64,000 bases of DNA from NCBI GenBank assembly GCA_011009095.1, contig VTPC01089958.1, positions 250,204 through 314,203 on the forward strand, given 5' to 3'. Source of the DNA: Ignelater luminosus (lineage: Eukaryota; Arthropoda; Insecta; Coleoptera; Elateridae). Made by a program: the position numbers and the translations under genes. This document shows positions 45,170 through 55,880 of this stretch, one piece after another; the first letter of the stretch is position 1; every line of letters starts with the position of its first letter. The notes beneath the pieces are model-generated. The model searched no databases and was not told the origin of the DNA. It saw only the letters and a list, made by a program, of their open reading frames with translations.

Positions 45170-45990
45170 ATTCTTGGAGTTTAGAAATCTTCTTGGAAGG
45201 GAGTGGTGGTCCGAAGATACCTGGAAGGAGATAGAGTTGAGGAAAGTGGCAAAAGGAGTATTAAACGAGACATCAAAAAATGAGGGCAGAAGAGGAGTGC
45301 ACGATCAGAGACAAAAAAGTAAGGAAGCATAGGACAAAATGGACTGATAAGCAGGCGGGAAGTAGCGAAAGCAGAAGAGGCAGTAAGTCGAGGGGATGTA
45401 AGCGAACTTTATATGATCACCAAGAGAGGTTTCAACCAAAAACAGGAATAAAGATGGTACGTTTTTGACATCGCAAGAGAATCAATTGAAAAGATGGGAG
45501 AAGCATTTCCCGGAAGTGCTCAATACGGGCAACAGAGATGGAGGGAGAGGAAATGGAAATGGAAAAGGAAGAAGATGAACAGAACGCAATGTCCTTCTTT
45601 AGCTGAGATACGGAAAGCAGTGCGACAGCTGAGGAATGACAGTATAAGCTCAGGATTACTCAAGGCAGACTTAGATTTAATCTCCTGGATTCTGCAGACG
45701 CTGTTAGAACAAATCTGGGATCGAGAACTGATTTTTTTGAACTGGAAGAAAGGAGTTATCATTAAAACTTTACAAAAAAACGAGATACCACGCAATGTGA
45801 TAACGGTATAACTACCAGTAGTTAGCAAAGTATTGTCAAGAATAATTGAGAGACAACTTAGAAAGGAACAGGCTGGTTTCTGAAGACAAGGAAGCTGCGT
45901 CAACTTGATGAACACCTTAAGGATTATTATAGAGCAGAGCTATGAGTGGCAGAGTGAAGTTTGCTTGGCGTTTGATTCTGTTAATAGGAG
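45170..45990 (+). mobile_element. RTE-like non-LTR retrotransposon fossil: linker and RT fingers
   Basis: Plus strand: REWWSEDTWKEIELRKVAKG then VLNETSKNEGR (about 45195-45300), HRTKWTDKQAGSSESRR (about 45330-45385), then PSLAEIRKAVRQLRND (about 45590-45640), GLLKADLDLISWILQTLLEQ with IWDRELIFLNWKKGVIIK (about 45650-45770), LPVVSKVLSRIIERQLRKEQ then AGF (about 45812-45880), INTLRIIIEQSYEWQSEV-like wording, and AFDSVNRRIMWS with the first RT catalytic Asp lost or shifted (about 45970-46000). It breaks off after this box. Confidence 0.85.
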
Positions 45991-48900
45991 GATTATGTGG
46001 AGCACTGTGAACACATTTACATATATAATTTATTTCTGCAAGCAATGTTTTACTATCGCCTCAAAAATCAGCACAGGGTTTACTACCTCCTTCGTAGAAA
46101 TCGCTGTAAAATTCAAACATAACGATCGACTCTCAAATAGAGCAATTAAGTATAAAATCTTTTTTCTCCGTGCGTTTTGAGAAATTATCTTTGAGCAATA
46201 ACTAATAAGGTAATTGTTATCATGTTTCTATCGTCTGATGCGGAATATTAGGTATAAAAATAGATCTTCAAGATTTGCAATTCAAAACAAGGCGTACATA
46301 TTATTAATCTAAGTTAGAAAGGTTTACTTGCACAAGACAGACACAACACCGTACATCGAACAAGTTCTCATCCTAATTATAATTCTGATAGACGAGGTTA
46401 AGTTTATTTAGGTAGACAAGCAGCAGTGCAGTCTACTCAAAGCAATTTTTCAATATTAAGGCTATTTACAAGACCATAATGTAAACAACTTTTATTTCGG
46501 TACAAACAGTTTTTTTTTTGCTTCAATTCTGTCTTGTATTATTAAAGCGGTGAGACCTATTGATCTGTTGGGTTCTATTCAGATAAATATAGAAACAAGT
46601 TCTTTTTTTAGGTCTTCTTGGATTATACATACATTATCATCTCTATTACTGCAGGGTTCATCGTAACCTCCCGATAGCTAATTTAATTTTCCTACGCTAC
46701 CGGAATTAATTTAGTTGTAAGTCAGTGTTATAGGGGTTAAGTTTCTCCATCATATTGTTTACAAAGCAACAAGCTCGTTGATAGCTCACAGATAGTTTGA
46801 ACCAAGTTTAATATTAAGGGGTTCCAGGTGTTATGGTGATGAGATGAAGCTAGTTCTAGTTGGAATTTAATCAATTTAACTGTGAGACTTAAGTAGTTTT
46901 TCTTTTGGCGAGAAGAAAACAGATACTAAAGTTTTTCTTTTTTTGGTACGCAACTTTTAGGTCTAAACTTTCTGAACCTGTTAAAAGTAATATAACTGCC
47001 TTTATTTAGTAATGGGTTAACTTTGTATTAGATGTTATTTTTATGTATTCTTTCGTTCATTCAACTTCTGGGCTTTGCACTTTCATTTATTCAATTATAG
47101 ATTTGTTGATAATGAAACGATTTTCTTTTGTGTGGTTGTTGAAAGCTTTCATTGTTTTCGTATTGATTTTCTCGAGAAAAAAGTTAGATCGTTTTTAATG
47201 CAACATTTTATTTTGGAAAATTCTTGCCATTAGTCTGAGCTGTCTTTTAACGCACGTAAAAGCTTTTTATATGTCCATCTTAATTTTCAGGTAAAGCTGT
47301 AACATTCCACACTAATGTTATCCTAAATGTCAATTAGCACTAGACAGTATATAATTCTGTTATTATCAAAAGAAGCTTCTTAAGAGATTTTTTGTAGAGT
47401 TTTCTCAGAAAGGAAAAAGTAAATCCATCGATAAGTATAATATAAAGGTACTTTAAAATAATGAGTTCAACAAAAACATATCTACCATTATTTTTGGTTT
47501 CCGAAATATTTTTCAGCTACGTTCAGTCGAGTTATACTGTTGTATTTCAGAACATTTTGTTATAAAAGGTCTTCAAATAGTAATTTGGGATGAAAGGATC
47601 GAGCATCCTTGTACGTAATATACAACAAATGTTGCAAAAAGTTCAATAAAGTGAAGCTTTAATTTTATTATACGTTATCCTCTTTTCTATCTTGCTATCT
47701 AGAGTGTATTTTTTTTATTAAATAATGTTTTAGATTTGTTTTTGCTTGATACAAAAGCTTATATCTGAGCAAGTAATTACTGGGTTTTAAATCATATCTA
47801 CATTTGTGCGTATCAATATAAAGTACCAAAGTTGTCGAATTTTGCTATTAATAACAAGAAGAATAATTTCGTAAATTAATTGGCAACTGGTAAGATCTAA
47901 TAATATTAAAAGCAAAAATATTTTTGGAACATACACTAACCTTTTTTAAGGCTTTTATTGGGCACTTACAATGAGATCAAATGCTTTCTGAGCTATAATT
48001 TTAGCTTGAGTTTGGTATTTTCATTTCATATAATTTAATGGGTTACACATTTTTCACCCTACCGTTTGAATAAGATATTTACTTTTAAATAATTACGTAA
48101 TAAATGGTGTTTCCAGCTATCTCATCAACTGAGAGCTTTTAGAGCCCGTGCTAATATAAAATTGATCAAAGCCAAAATAATATTTTCGATTTTGCTTTCT
48201 TTTTAATTAATTGTGTGTTCAAACATTAAGGACACAAGTTTAGATGAACTTCATATCCTAGAGTACACAGTTCCCAAGTAATACAGTGTCATAACTTCGA
48301 AAGGGAGATCCTGCACCTGATCTCCGTATCTAGGTCAGTAGGCGAGATGTTTATCAAGGTCGAACCACAGGTTCGAACGCTACACAAGTAGACGGAATCG
48401 AGATTGTACTGCACTCTCTTAAGATACTTACACTCCCAATGAGGGATTAAGCTGATATTATGTAGGTAGGTAATAGGTCAACGTCCCTTGGCTCCGGAAC
48501 AGTTGATCACTGAAACCATCTATGTGTATGCTAATACCACAAGAAAAGGTAGATTGATAACATCTATTAGCATACTATTAAATTGGTACAATAAACAGAT
48601 TACAGCAGTCCTGGTTCACACTGCTTGAAAATCGTTTTAACATAAACACATAATAACGAAAAGGTGAATACATAAAAGTACACGTAAAACAAGTAAACAT
48701 GAGATAAACATGGCCGCAATAAATTCTTTAATATGCATAAACCATCGGCCAGGCGCATTGTATGGAACGCCGGCAATATGAAGGCAACGTAAAGTCTAAA
48801 TAATAAGACATTCGTGGATATTAGAAATTTTGCGGTCGCTTGAAAAGGAAGCACACATGAAATAAAATGTAAAATACAAATAACGATAATGTTAGATTCA

Positions 48901-49141
48901 GATAATTATTTAAATAAATATTTAAGAAAGACACATCTCGGAAAGTTATAAAACAACAAGAATTTACGTTAACAGAGCCTTGCATGGATAAACTAACAAG
49001 AAAGAAATTAAATTAATAATTTTGTTGGTTTTATTTATACACGATCAAACTAATAAAGATCAATAATATTTCGGAACTGAAAAGCTACATTAAAACATGA
49101 CAAACAACGGATTTCTCTTAAATAAACATTATTACAAAGTC
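45991..49141. other. Long intron stretch without recognisable genes
   Basis: AT-rich sequence over about 3.1 kb with no family recognised on either strand. A block at about 48250-48510 is less AT-rich and contains GGTTCGAACGC (48370), which resembles a tRNA B box but lacks a matching A box. Confidence 0.5.
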
Positions 49142-49218
49142 TTTCACCACTGTGAAATGCTCCGTCGAACTTTTCACTACCGTGAAAGAATATCACAAGG
49201 TTTTTCACCAATGTGAAG
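49142..49218. promoter_or_regulatory. Three evenly spaced 16-bp palindromes, TTTCACnnnnGTGAAR
   Basis: TTTCACCACTGTGAAA (49142-49157), TTTCACTACCGTGAAA (49172-49187) and TTTCACCAATGTGAAG (49203-49218) start 30 and 31 bp apart, and a degenerate fourth half-site (AACGTGAA) follows at about 49231-49238. Outer six-base arms are conserved while the four central bases vary, as in dimer binding sites. The TTTCAC/GTGAAA arms recall T-box half-sites. Function is inference. Confidence 0.4.
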
Positions 49219-49240
49219 CGATGTTACAGTAACGTGAATT

Positions 49241-50245
49241 TTGGGTTACTCTTATGCAAAGCAACTGGTGACGAGACGATGAAATACAGGTACGCTAGCA
49301 AACAACTACATTTGCAGTTGACGAGCTTGATGCGTTAACGTTAGCTTCTTCACAAGATGTAGTTTTAAAAGGGGTAACATTATTTACCGTAATACTGGAA
49401 CTATCCAATAAACGTCCGAATGTATGGCACAAATTACACTAAATTCACTGCACTGGTTTACGATTTCTCTTATGACTGATACATTAAATTTTCCAAGGAC
49501 GGACGACATTCACATACATTCTTAAGTTGATGATAGATGTTGACTGTCTTTAAGTCTCTTTAGAGAGCGAAGCAGAACAAAACTCGTAGAGACTCGACGC
49601 AACAATATAGATACAAGGAAGACGATAGCAACGCTAGGTCTTTCGGAAGAAATGAAATAAGAGAGTTCGATGTGACTAGTTTGGTAGGTCCTTCGATAAG
49701 GCGAGATTTGATTTATACACTAACGGCAGTGACACATCTGGTATGTTCCGGGAATTTTCAATAAATATTTAACGATGACAGAAATAATTCGCGTCGTGCA
49801 CACTGACGCTGTCTTTTACCTACGTGGATGCTATCCAAACACTTGGAATAGATCCCGATATCACGCGAGACTTTCTAGTCCCAAACTTTCACACACGATA
49901 AAAGCGAGGTGTGCGTGTGTTGCCTATTTGCAGTCTTTCATCGAACTCCTGAACTCTCGATCGAAATGAAAATTCTTTAACCCCCAGAAGGGTGGGTCCA
50001 GCAGGTTATTCGATGGTTGAGATTCATGACATCAAAACCACCAATAAGATAACGAGAGGGTGAGGTGGTTCGACCACAAATTCGAGCATTGCTCTGTTCA
50101 ATTAACAGAACTAAGATAAAAATAAATCTTATCCTGGTTAGGTAAAGTGACAGTTTTACGATCTAAAGAAGCGTAACACTAAATGATAAAAGAACAAAAT
50201 TTCTTGGAAATAAGATATTTAAATTCATAAAATACGAAATTAAAG
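49241..50245. other. Less AT-rich intron block, possible decayed LTR
   Basis: Between about 49260 and 50130 the base composition is more balanced than the flanks. On the minus strand a GTGTATAAATC TATA-like word occurs near 49720. No target-site duplication or coding part was found, so the call of a decayed LTR is only a guess. Confidence 0.2.
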
Positions 50246-50249
50246 GTCT

Positions 50250-52720
50250 CCTCCAGCCATTTTGTTCTTAGTCGCCCTTTTTTCTTTTTCCCCGTTTCTC
50301 CATGTTACAGTACTCTTTTGACATTTCTTCGCTCTGGAATTCGTAAGATGTTTCCCAACCACCTAGCTGTAGACACGTATTTTCCTAGTTATCTGTGGTT
50401 TTCCATACGCCTTCGTTATCTCCTGGTTTGTTCGTTTTCGCCATGCTTTCTCTGTTGCCTTGACCCCTCCAAACATTTTTCGTAGGATCTTCCTTTCCCA
50501 AATCTCAATATTTGTTTCTTCTTGTTTTTTTAGAGTCCATTATACCGTTGGTCGAATTATTGTTTCATAGACACGGATTTTTGCTGCTCTGGACACATTA
50601 TTTGCTTTTAATAATCTGGTTAATGCTCCAAATGTTTTACTTCCTTTTAGTAGCCTTTGTTTATTTTTTCCTTTATTACTCCTACTGGTTATGGTTATTT
50701 TTAAATATTCGAACTGGCATATATTTTCAAAATTGTTCTCAGTATCTTTTGCTCTTAACTTTATATATTTATTCTCTTCTGTTATGTTTTCTCTCATTTC
50801 CATGTTTTTTGATTTTTTCTTGATTTATTTGCAACCCATACCTTTTGCCACGTTTTCCACGTCTTTTTATTTCCTTAATTCGGTAACGATCTTTTATGGT
50901 TTTTAACTGTTTTTCTAGTTGCTCTCTTTTTCTTTGTCTGCATATTTGTTTTGCTTCTCTTCTTTTTTACTTTATAGTTTGTTTTTGTGGCTTGTGTGTT
51001 ATTTCTGTCTCTTTCTATCTTTGCTGCATTCCTTGTCATTAACGCTTTCTTACAGTCCTCTCTAGCTTTTTATTTATTTCCTCCTCTAGTTGGTGTGCTA
51101 CGAATTTGTCCTGAAATCGATTCTATATGTTCGTCGTTCTTTTCTCAATTTTGTTTTTATCGGTAAGTCTCGTTTGACTTTGCCTATTATTAATACATTG
51201 TCACTGCTGGTTTCTGCGCCTCTGTAGCTTCTGCAGTCTTTCACTGATCTATTATGCTTGCTTTCTATTAAAATGTGATTTATTTGGTTTTTTTACTCTT
51301 CCACCAGGTAGAATCCATGTTACTTTATTAATGTCTTTGTGATCAAATTGTGGTTTAATGATCCTCATTCGGTTTTCTGTAGCAAATTCAATATTTTCCC
51401 ATTTTCATTGCTTTCTTTATGGAGACTTTTTCCTCCTGTTATATTTCGGTGAATTTTCTTTTCTCCTACTTTTGCATTCAGATCTCCAATCACCATGTTG
51501 ATGTCATATTTTGAAATTTTCTTCTAATAGCATGCTCAGTTTTTCGTTGAACTCGTTTTTAGTTTCTAAATCTTTTATTATACTTGTTTGCTATATTTCT
51601 CTTGGAATCTCAGATAGCATAACCAATCTATCTACTACTATTTGCTTTATTCTCTCTGATACTATAAAACCTGCTCCAAATGTCTATTTAGTTCCCCGGT
51701 TTTGAGAAAACGTACATTTTCCTATTTCGACTATTTCTCTTCCTAATTGTTTTGTATCTTATAATGCCAGGACATCTAAATTATATTTTCCCACTATTTC
51801 AACTAAGTTTCTTAAAGCTCCTTGTTCATACGTGCTTCTGACATTCCATGGCCGTGTTTTTAAATCATCTAAATAATTTTCTTTCTTTCTATTTTTTTTT
51901 CTTTTCCATTTACCAAATTCATTGTCCTTTCCATGGCGTTGTCGATATTTAGCTGAACATGATGTTTATTTTGCATTGACAGTTTTTTGTGGAGCTGATC
52001 TTTTTGACGTGTTCGCATAGTTTTTCTTGATCTTCTTCCCATATCCATTTACTGTTAGTATCTTGGACCCTATCTTTGCCTGTATTTTTTTGTTTCGTTT
52101 CTCATTGGCTATTCTCGCTATTTCTCTCTGTATTTTGTTTTCTTTTGTTGTTAAGTCGTTGTTTATGTAGATGCGATCTTTATGTTGTTTTAGTTTGCTT
52201 TTGTTTTTTCAAGATGCCTAGTTTATCAAACATGGCTTCTCAATTTGATCGGTAATGGTAATTCTTGTGTGATGAACTTTTCTATTTCCTTCTTAAGTTC
52301 TTTGTTATTCTTTGTATTCATTTTTAAACCAGATATTATTAGATTTTTCTTTTTAGTTTTTTTTTCTAGTTGTTTTACTTTTCCTTGTAGTTGTTTTACT
52401 TGTTTTTTCATATGTTCAATTTTAGTAATTGTTTATTACCTTCTCTTTGTTTTTTTTATTTTTTTTTATTTCTTTTATTATTTCATCATTTCTCCCATAA
52501 GTTCTTGCATCATACAGATCATTAGTGAGACTACTTCTACCAAAACACTCTTGCAGGTCTTCTCTTTTGCTTTTGTATTCCTCGCCCGTGTCCAGATGAC
52601 TTCCTATAGGCTTCCCCTTGTTGCTCATTTTTGTTTCATTTCTAGGAGCTCCTATCGAAACTTTTTTTGTTTGTTTTCTCAAAAAGAAAAGTCTTGGAGA
52701 CGACTCTGTTTTTCGTAAAT
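50250..52720 (-). mobile_element. RTE-like non-LTR retrotransposon fossil, ORF1 to 3' end
   Basis: This is the longest element in the window, right to left. ORF1 remnant (RKQTKKVSIGAPRNETK, CFGRSSLTNDLYDARTYGRN; a coiled coil VKQLQGKVKQLEKKTKKKNL then IISGLKMNTKNNKE at about 52300-52410). Endonuclease with RPWNVRSTYEQGALRNLVE and KYNLDVLALQDTKQLGRE (about 51740-51850), FGAGFIVSERIKQIVV (about 51640), HQHGDWRSECKS (about 51480) and IDHILI-like wording near 51280. RT body largely deleted. Thumb with FENICQFEYLKITITSRSNK, TFGALTRLLKANNVSRAAKI and RVYETIIRPTV (about 50540-50710), then WERKILRKMFGGVKA (about 50470-50510). It is broken by stops and frameshifts. Sequence from 52720 to about 53060 may be its 5' untranslated region. 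Confidence 0.85.
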
Positions 52721-53073
52721 CGTTAGGAGGTGTTTATTGTTATCTTTATATTTGCTTGTGTTCGTTATCACACCGCGCTAAAAGTCGCAGACCGGTCGAC
52801 CCGTCAAACCTTGACTTTTCTCGGCGTTAAAAACGTCTCATCTTGACTTCACTTGAAACGAACGTTAAGATAATTATTCTAAAACTTACTTTTATATGCC
52901 TCAGGTTGTTTTTCTTTCTCAACTACTAACTAGTAGGCACCTTTACATACTCACTTAACTCACTCTGTTGATTTAGACACTCGTAATTTTCAACAAATTT
53001 GAAGATTTTTACGGAACGAATAGCAAGCGAACTTTCCTTCTACTTGCCAGGACCGGACAAGATTTTTAAGTAG

Positions 53074-53113
53074 ATAATAATAATAATAATAATAATAATA
53101 ATAGTAATAATAA
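53074..53113. repeat. (TAA)n microsatellite
   Basis: About 12 TAA units with one TAG interruption. Its position at the edge of a GC-rich block suggests that, read on the minus strand as (TTA)n, it is the 3' tail of a non-LTR element. Confidence 0.85.
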
Positions 53114-53610
53114 ATAAAACGAAAGTGTCTCGAACGCGAAGCGAGGCAGTCGACTCCGGGGTCTGAACACGCGTGGCGCATCGGCGCTGAAAAGTACGGA
53201 AATATCCAACAGTGTGGTAGTTGGGCGGCTACCGCACATTTGGCCGCTTAAGGGCCGCGACCGCCACATATTTTAACCCACAGCGCGGTGGATGGGACGA
53301 AACGGCCGCTTCACACCACCAGTCCGAAGCCTGCATGGGGGCGTAGGCCCGGACTCCACCTCATTTCAGCCTCACCCGATCTGTCCCGGGTAGCTACCGG
53401 ACAGTGATCACCACCTTCCTTTCCCATCCAAGTCCCTGAGCCCGAGGCTCTTCAGGACACCAGCTTCATCGCTCCCGGAAGTTTGCCGCCCGTTCCCCGC
53501 AACGTTCTCCACCAACAACTAACCACCTATTCCTTCCATACTAATTCTTCTCTTCCCACCTCCGCGGCGCGAACCTCGGGGGTGTGATTCTGAAAGGAAC
53601 CGTTTTTTGC
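53114..53610 (-). mobile_element. GC-rich non-LTR 3' end candidate with (TTA)n tail
   Basis: About 490 bp are strikingly GC-rich (CGCGAAGCGAGGCAGTCGAC, GGGCGGCTACCGCAC, TGTCCCGGGTAGCTACCGGA) against AT-rich flanks. The block ends sharply at the (TAA)n run, as a minus-strand element with a simple-repeat tail would. No RT motif is present, so it would be a 5'-truncated copy consisting mainly of 3' untranslated region. Clade cannot be told. Confidence 0.4.
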
Positions 53611-53639
53611 AGCCTAATCTCAGGCGGAGATACTGATAC

Positions 53640-55080
53640 TGATGTAGACTAACATCAAAATGAACGTCTACTAGAGATTCCACAGAAAATAGAAATAATG
53701 ACGAAGATGACGATGCGGGGCATTGTAGAAGAATGTATTAAATAATTCATCATCTGAAGATGAAGATTATAACTGGAAACGATTATCAACTATTTTTCTT
53801 CCCATTGTCACCAAGGGGGAAGGTGCTGGTCGAACCTCTTTGATGATGGTCGCCTCCCACAATGGTAACACCGTACTAGCTCAGTAGTGCGGGCGTGTTG
53901 AAGCCTCGTTGCTGCGTCGGTAGAGGTGTCGTTGCGCTCTAATAAGAGCGTGGTCGACTTCGACGTGCAGGAGTTTGTAGCGTAGCATTCGAGGAGTTCT
54001 TTAAATAAAACAAGAAGTCCATTTTAAATAAACCCCAACGTCGGTGGCTAGGTTGAGAGAGAGCTCGTTGACCCGTTGACCCATTGACCGTGGAGAACCT
54101 TTTGAGGTTTTGCTTCTTGCTGCTGCTGCTTCTTCTTTTTCTTTTGGTCAAAGGCTGGAGTGAACTCGGAACTGGACTCGACTCGACTGTTTTAGCGAGT
54201 TCGCCGTCCGATATTTATACGGAATCGCAGTTGGCGTCCCCTTCCCTTGGAGTGGGGAGAGGCGTGGTTTATGTCATTGGCGCAATAATGTACCAATGAA
54301 AGGTCAGCTGGGTCACTCAGTTTTTGAAGGTTTGTTGTTTGATAATTTTTTTCATCGATACCATTGCTTACAAGACTGTTGAAAAAAGGATTTTTTTGTT
54401 ATACCACTTTCAGACAAACTAGAAAATTCTTTCCAAGAAATATTTTGAAGGAAGATTAAAAAGTTCGAAACTGGAGAACATGATGGTTTAATATCAGGAA
54501 ATGCAACTATAGTACATCAAAATGGAAAGATAGGGGCAAAAAGTCTGTAAGTCTACTAAGTAGAATGCAAGACTCTGGAAAAATTACTCGTATGCTAAGA
54601 ACACAAAAGCATGGAAGTAGAAAAACCAGTAAGTTGTTCAGAATCAGTTGCTAAATATAATAGGTATGTGGATGAGGTCGATCATTTCGATCAGCTATTA
54701 TCAGTATACAGCATTTCATGAAAGAGCAGCGGTAGTAAATGCGTTTATTTTACTATTGCCTCGATTCGTGCATAGTAGTACACTATTTATAAGACAACAC
54801 CATTTCAACCAAGTTATAAAACAAAACGCATCTAAAGTTGAGATTCCTTTTGGCTTTGCAATTCCTTGGTTCTTTCTGTGCAAAAACAAAACCTGGACCG
54901 TTGTCTCAATTTGGACGTGGCAGAAAACGAAATAATCCAGAGAGAAGATCAATGGTATTCAATCGCCAAAAGTTGTGTAATGTTAGGAAACATCTTCGTA
55001 CCAAAAGAACCCGACAGAGATGCTGTCATTGTAGCACAGTAAAGAGTCGAAAAAGACTTGACATAGTTTGTATCGAGTTT
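53640..55080 (+). mobile_element. piggyBac-like transposase fossil, interrupted
   Basis: The left part (about 53640-53790) reads an acidic/serine-rich piece, as at piggyBac N-termini. The right part (about 54330-55080) reads TDNFFHRYHCLQD-like wording with a catalytic-domain Asp (about 54335), then CSESVAKYNRYVDEVDHFDQ followed by LLSVYSIS (about 54635-54715), matching the YN.YMGGVDHFDQL..SY.IS block of piggyBac transposases. Next are VVNAFILLLPRFVH-like wording and a basic Cys-rich C-terminus (RTKRTRQRCCHCSTVKSRKR then LDIVCIE, about 54995-55080), the remains of the RING-like/CRD tail. The middle of the transposase is missing and about 500 bp of unrelated sequence lies there. Stops and frame changes show it is dead. 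Confidence 0.8.
53800..54310. other. GC-richer insert inside the piggyBac fossil, possible solo LTR
   Basis: Between the two piggyBac parts lies about 500 bp of unrelated, GC-richer sequence. It has AATAAA words at 54004 and near 54030 on the plus strand and a TATAAATA word on the minus strand (54211-54218), plus a CTG/CTT run at 54117-54145. Size and position suit a solo LTR, but TG..CA ends and a target duplication could not be established, and the orientation is unclear. Confidence 0.25.
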
Positions 55081-55179
55081 TTATTTTCTCAGAAGTGGTG
55101 TAGTATTCAGTTGTTCAGTCGTTTTAGTCATCTCAATTCCCGAGTGAAGTCCAAAGCTGTATGGTTTCTGCATTGATGT

Positions 55180-55880
55180 GGTAGAGTAGTCTCTTCTCGT
55201 GCTTGATAGCATATTTTTGAATTACTTCATTTATCCACGTTACATCTAAATCAGTTGGTTGGTTACAAAACTGAAGGTATTGGTAACCATGCGTTGGAAT
55301 TTATTCTGGCTTCGTTGTATGACGTCTCGATTTGATTGCTTAATACGTCCAAATAGGTTTGATGATAGACTGATATATCAATCTTTTGGAATAAAGACCT
55401 AATTTGGACTGGTGTCCAATCGGCTTATATATCTAATCTTTCTTGATTTTGATTTGATCTGCTTTTTGTCCAACATGATGTTTCCAGTTTAGCTTATTGT
55501 CCAGGTGGAGGCCAAGGTATTAAACTGATTGTTTGATTTTCCAGTCCATGGTCTATCTGCTTACTTTATCAAGAACGTATTGTAGCTTTTTAACTGTTTT
55601 AGACTAGGGTGGATTTGCTGCTATCATCAGCAAAGGGAATTTCAGCAGTGTAGAGTAAGTAGAGGAAGGGTCCAAAGACAATTTCTTGCGGTACTCCTGC
55701 CAGGATTGGTTAGAAGCTTGAGTATGCCTCTTCATGTGCAACTCGGAATTACCTTCCAGATAGATAAGATTCGACCACTTGACATTAGCTGTTTTACTCA
55801 TTTTATAGATGATACCTATTGAAATCATAAGCCTTTCTCTCTTTCCTATTTGTCTCTTCCATGCGCAATTATTTTCTTTC
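55180..55880 (-). mobile_element. Jockey-clade non-LTR retrotransposon fossil, RT palm and thumb
   Basis: Minus strand, right to left: YLEGNSELHMKRHTQ (about 55710-55770), VPQEIVFGPFLYLLYTAEIP and FADDSSKSTL (about 55610-55700, the VPQGSVLGP and FADD boxes in one short stretch), WKIKQSVxYLGLHLDNKLNW then KHHVGQKADQIKIK (about 55440-55545), IGHQSKLGLYSKRLIYQSII and KPIWTY (about 55340-55430). The spacing between the VPQ and FADD boxes is short, as in Jockey elements. It is a truncated internal fragment in several frames, different from the Jockey copies at 11 and 15 kb. Confidence 0.85.

Noticed and set aside
48340..48420. tRNA or SINE promoter, based on GGTTCGAACGC at 48370
   Set aside because: No matching A box at the right distance and no cloverleaf could be folded by eye.
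53066..53269. Minus-strand frame ending in a Leu run
   Set aside because: The Leu/Tyr run is a translation of the (TAA)n microsatellite.
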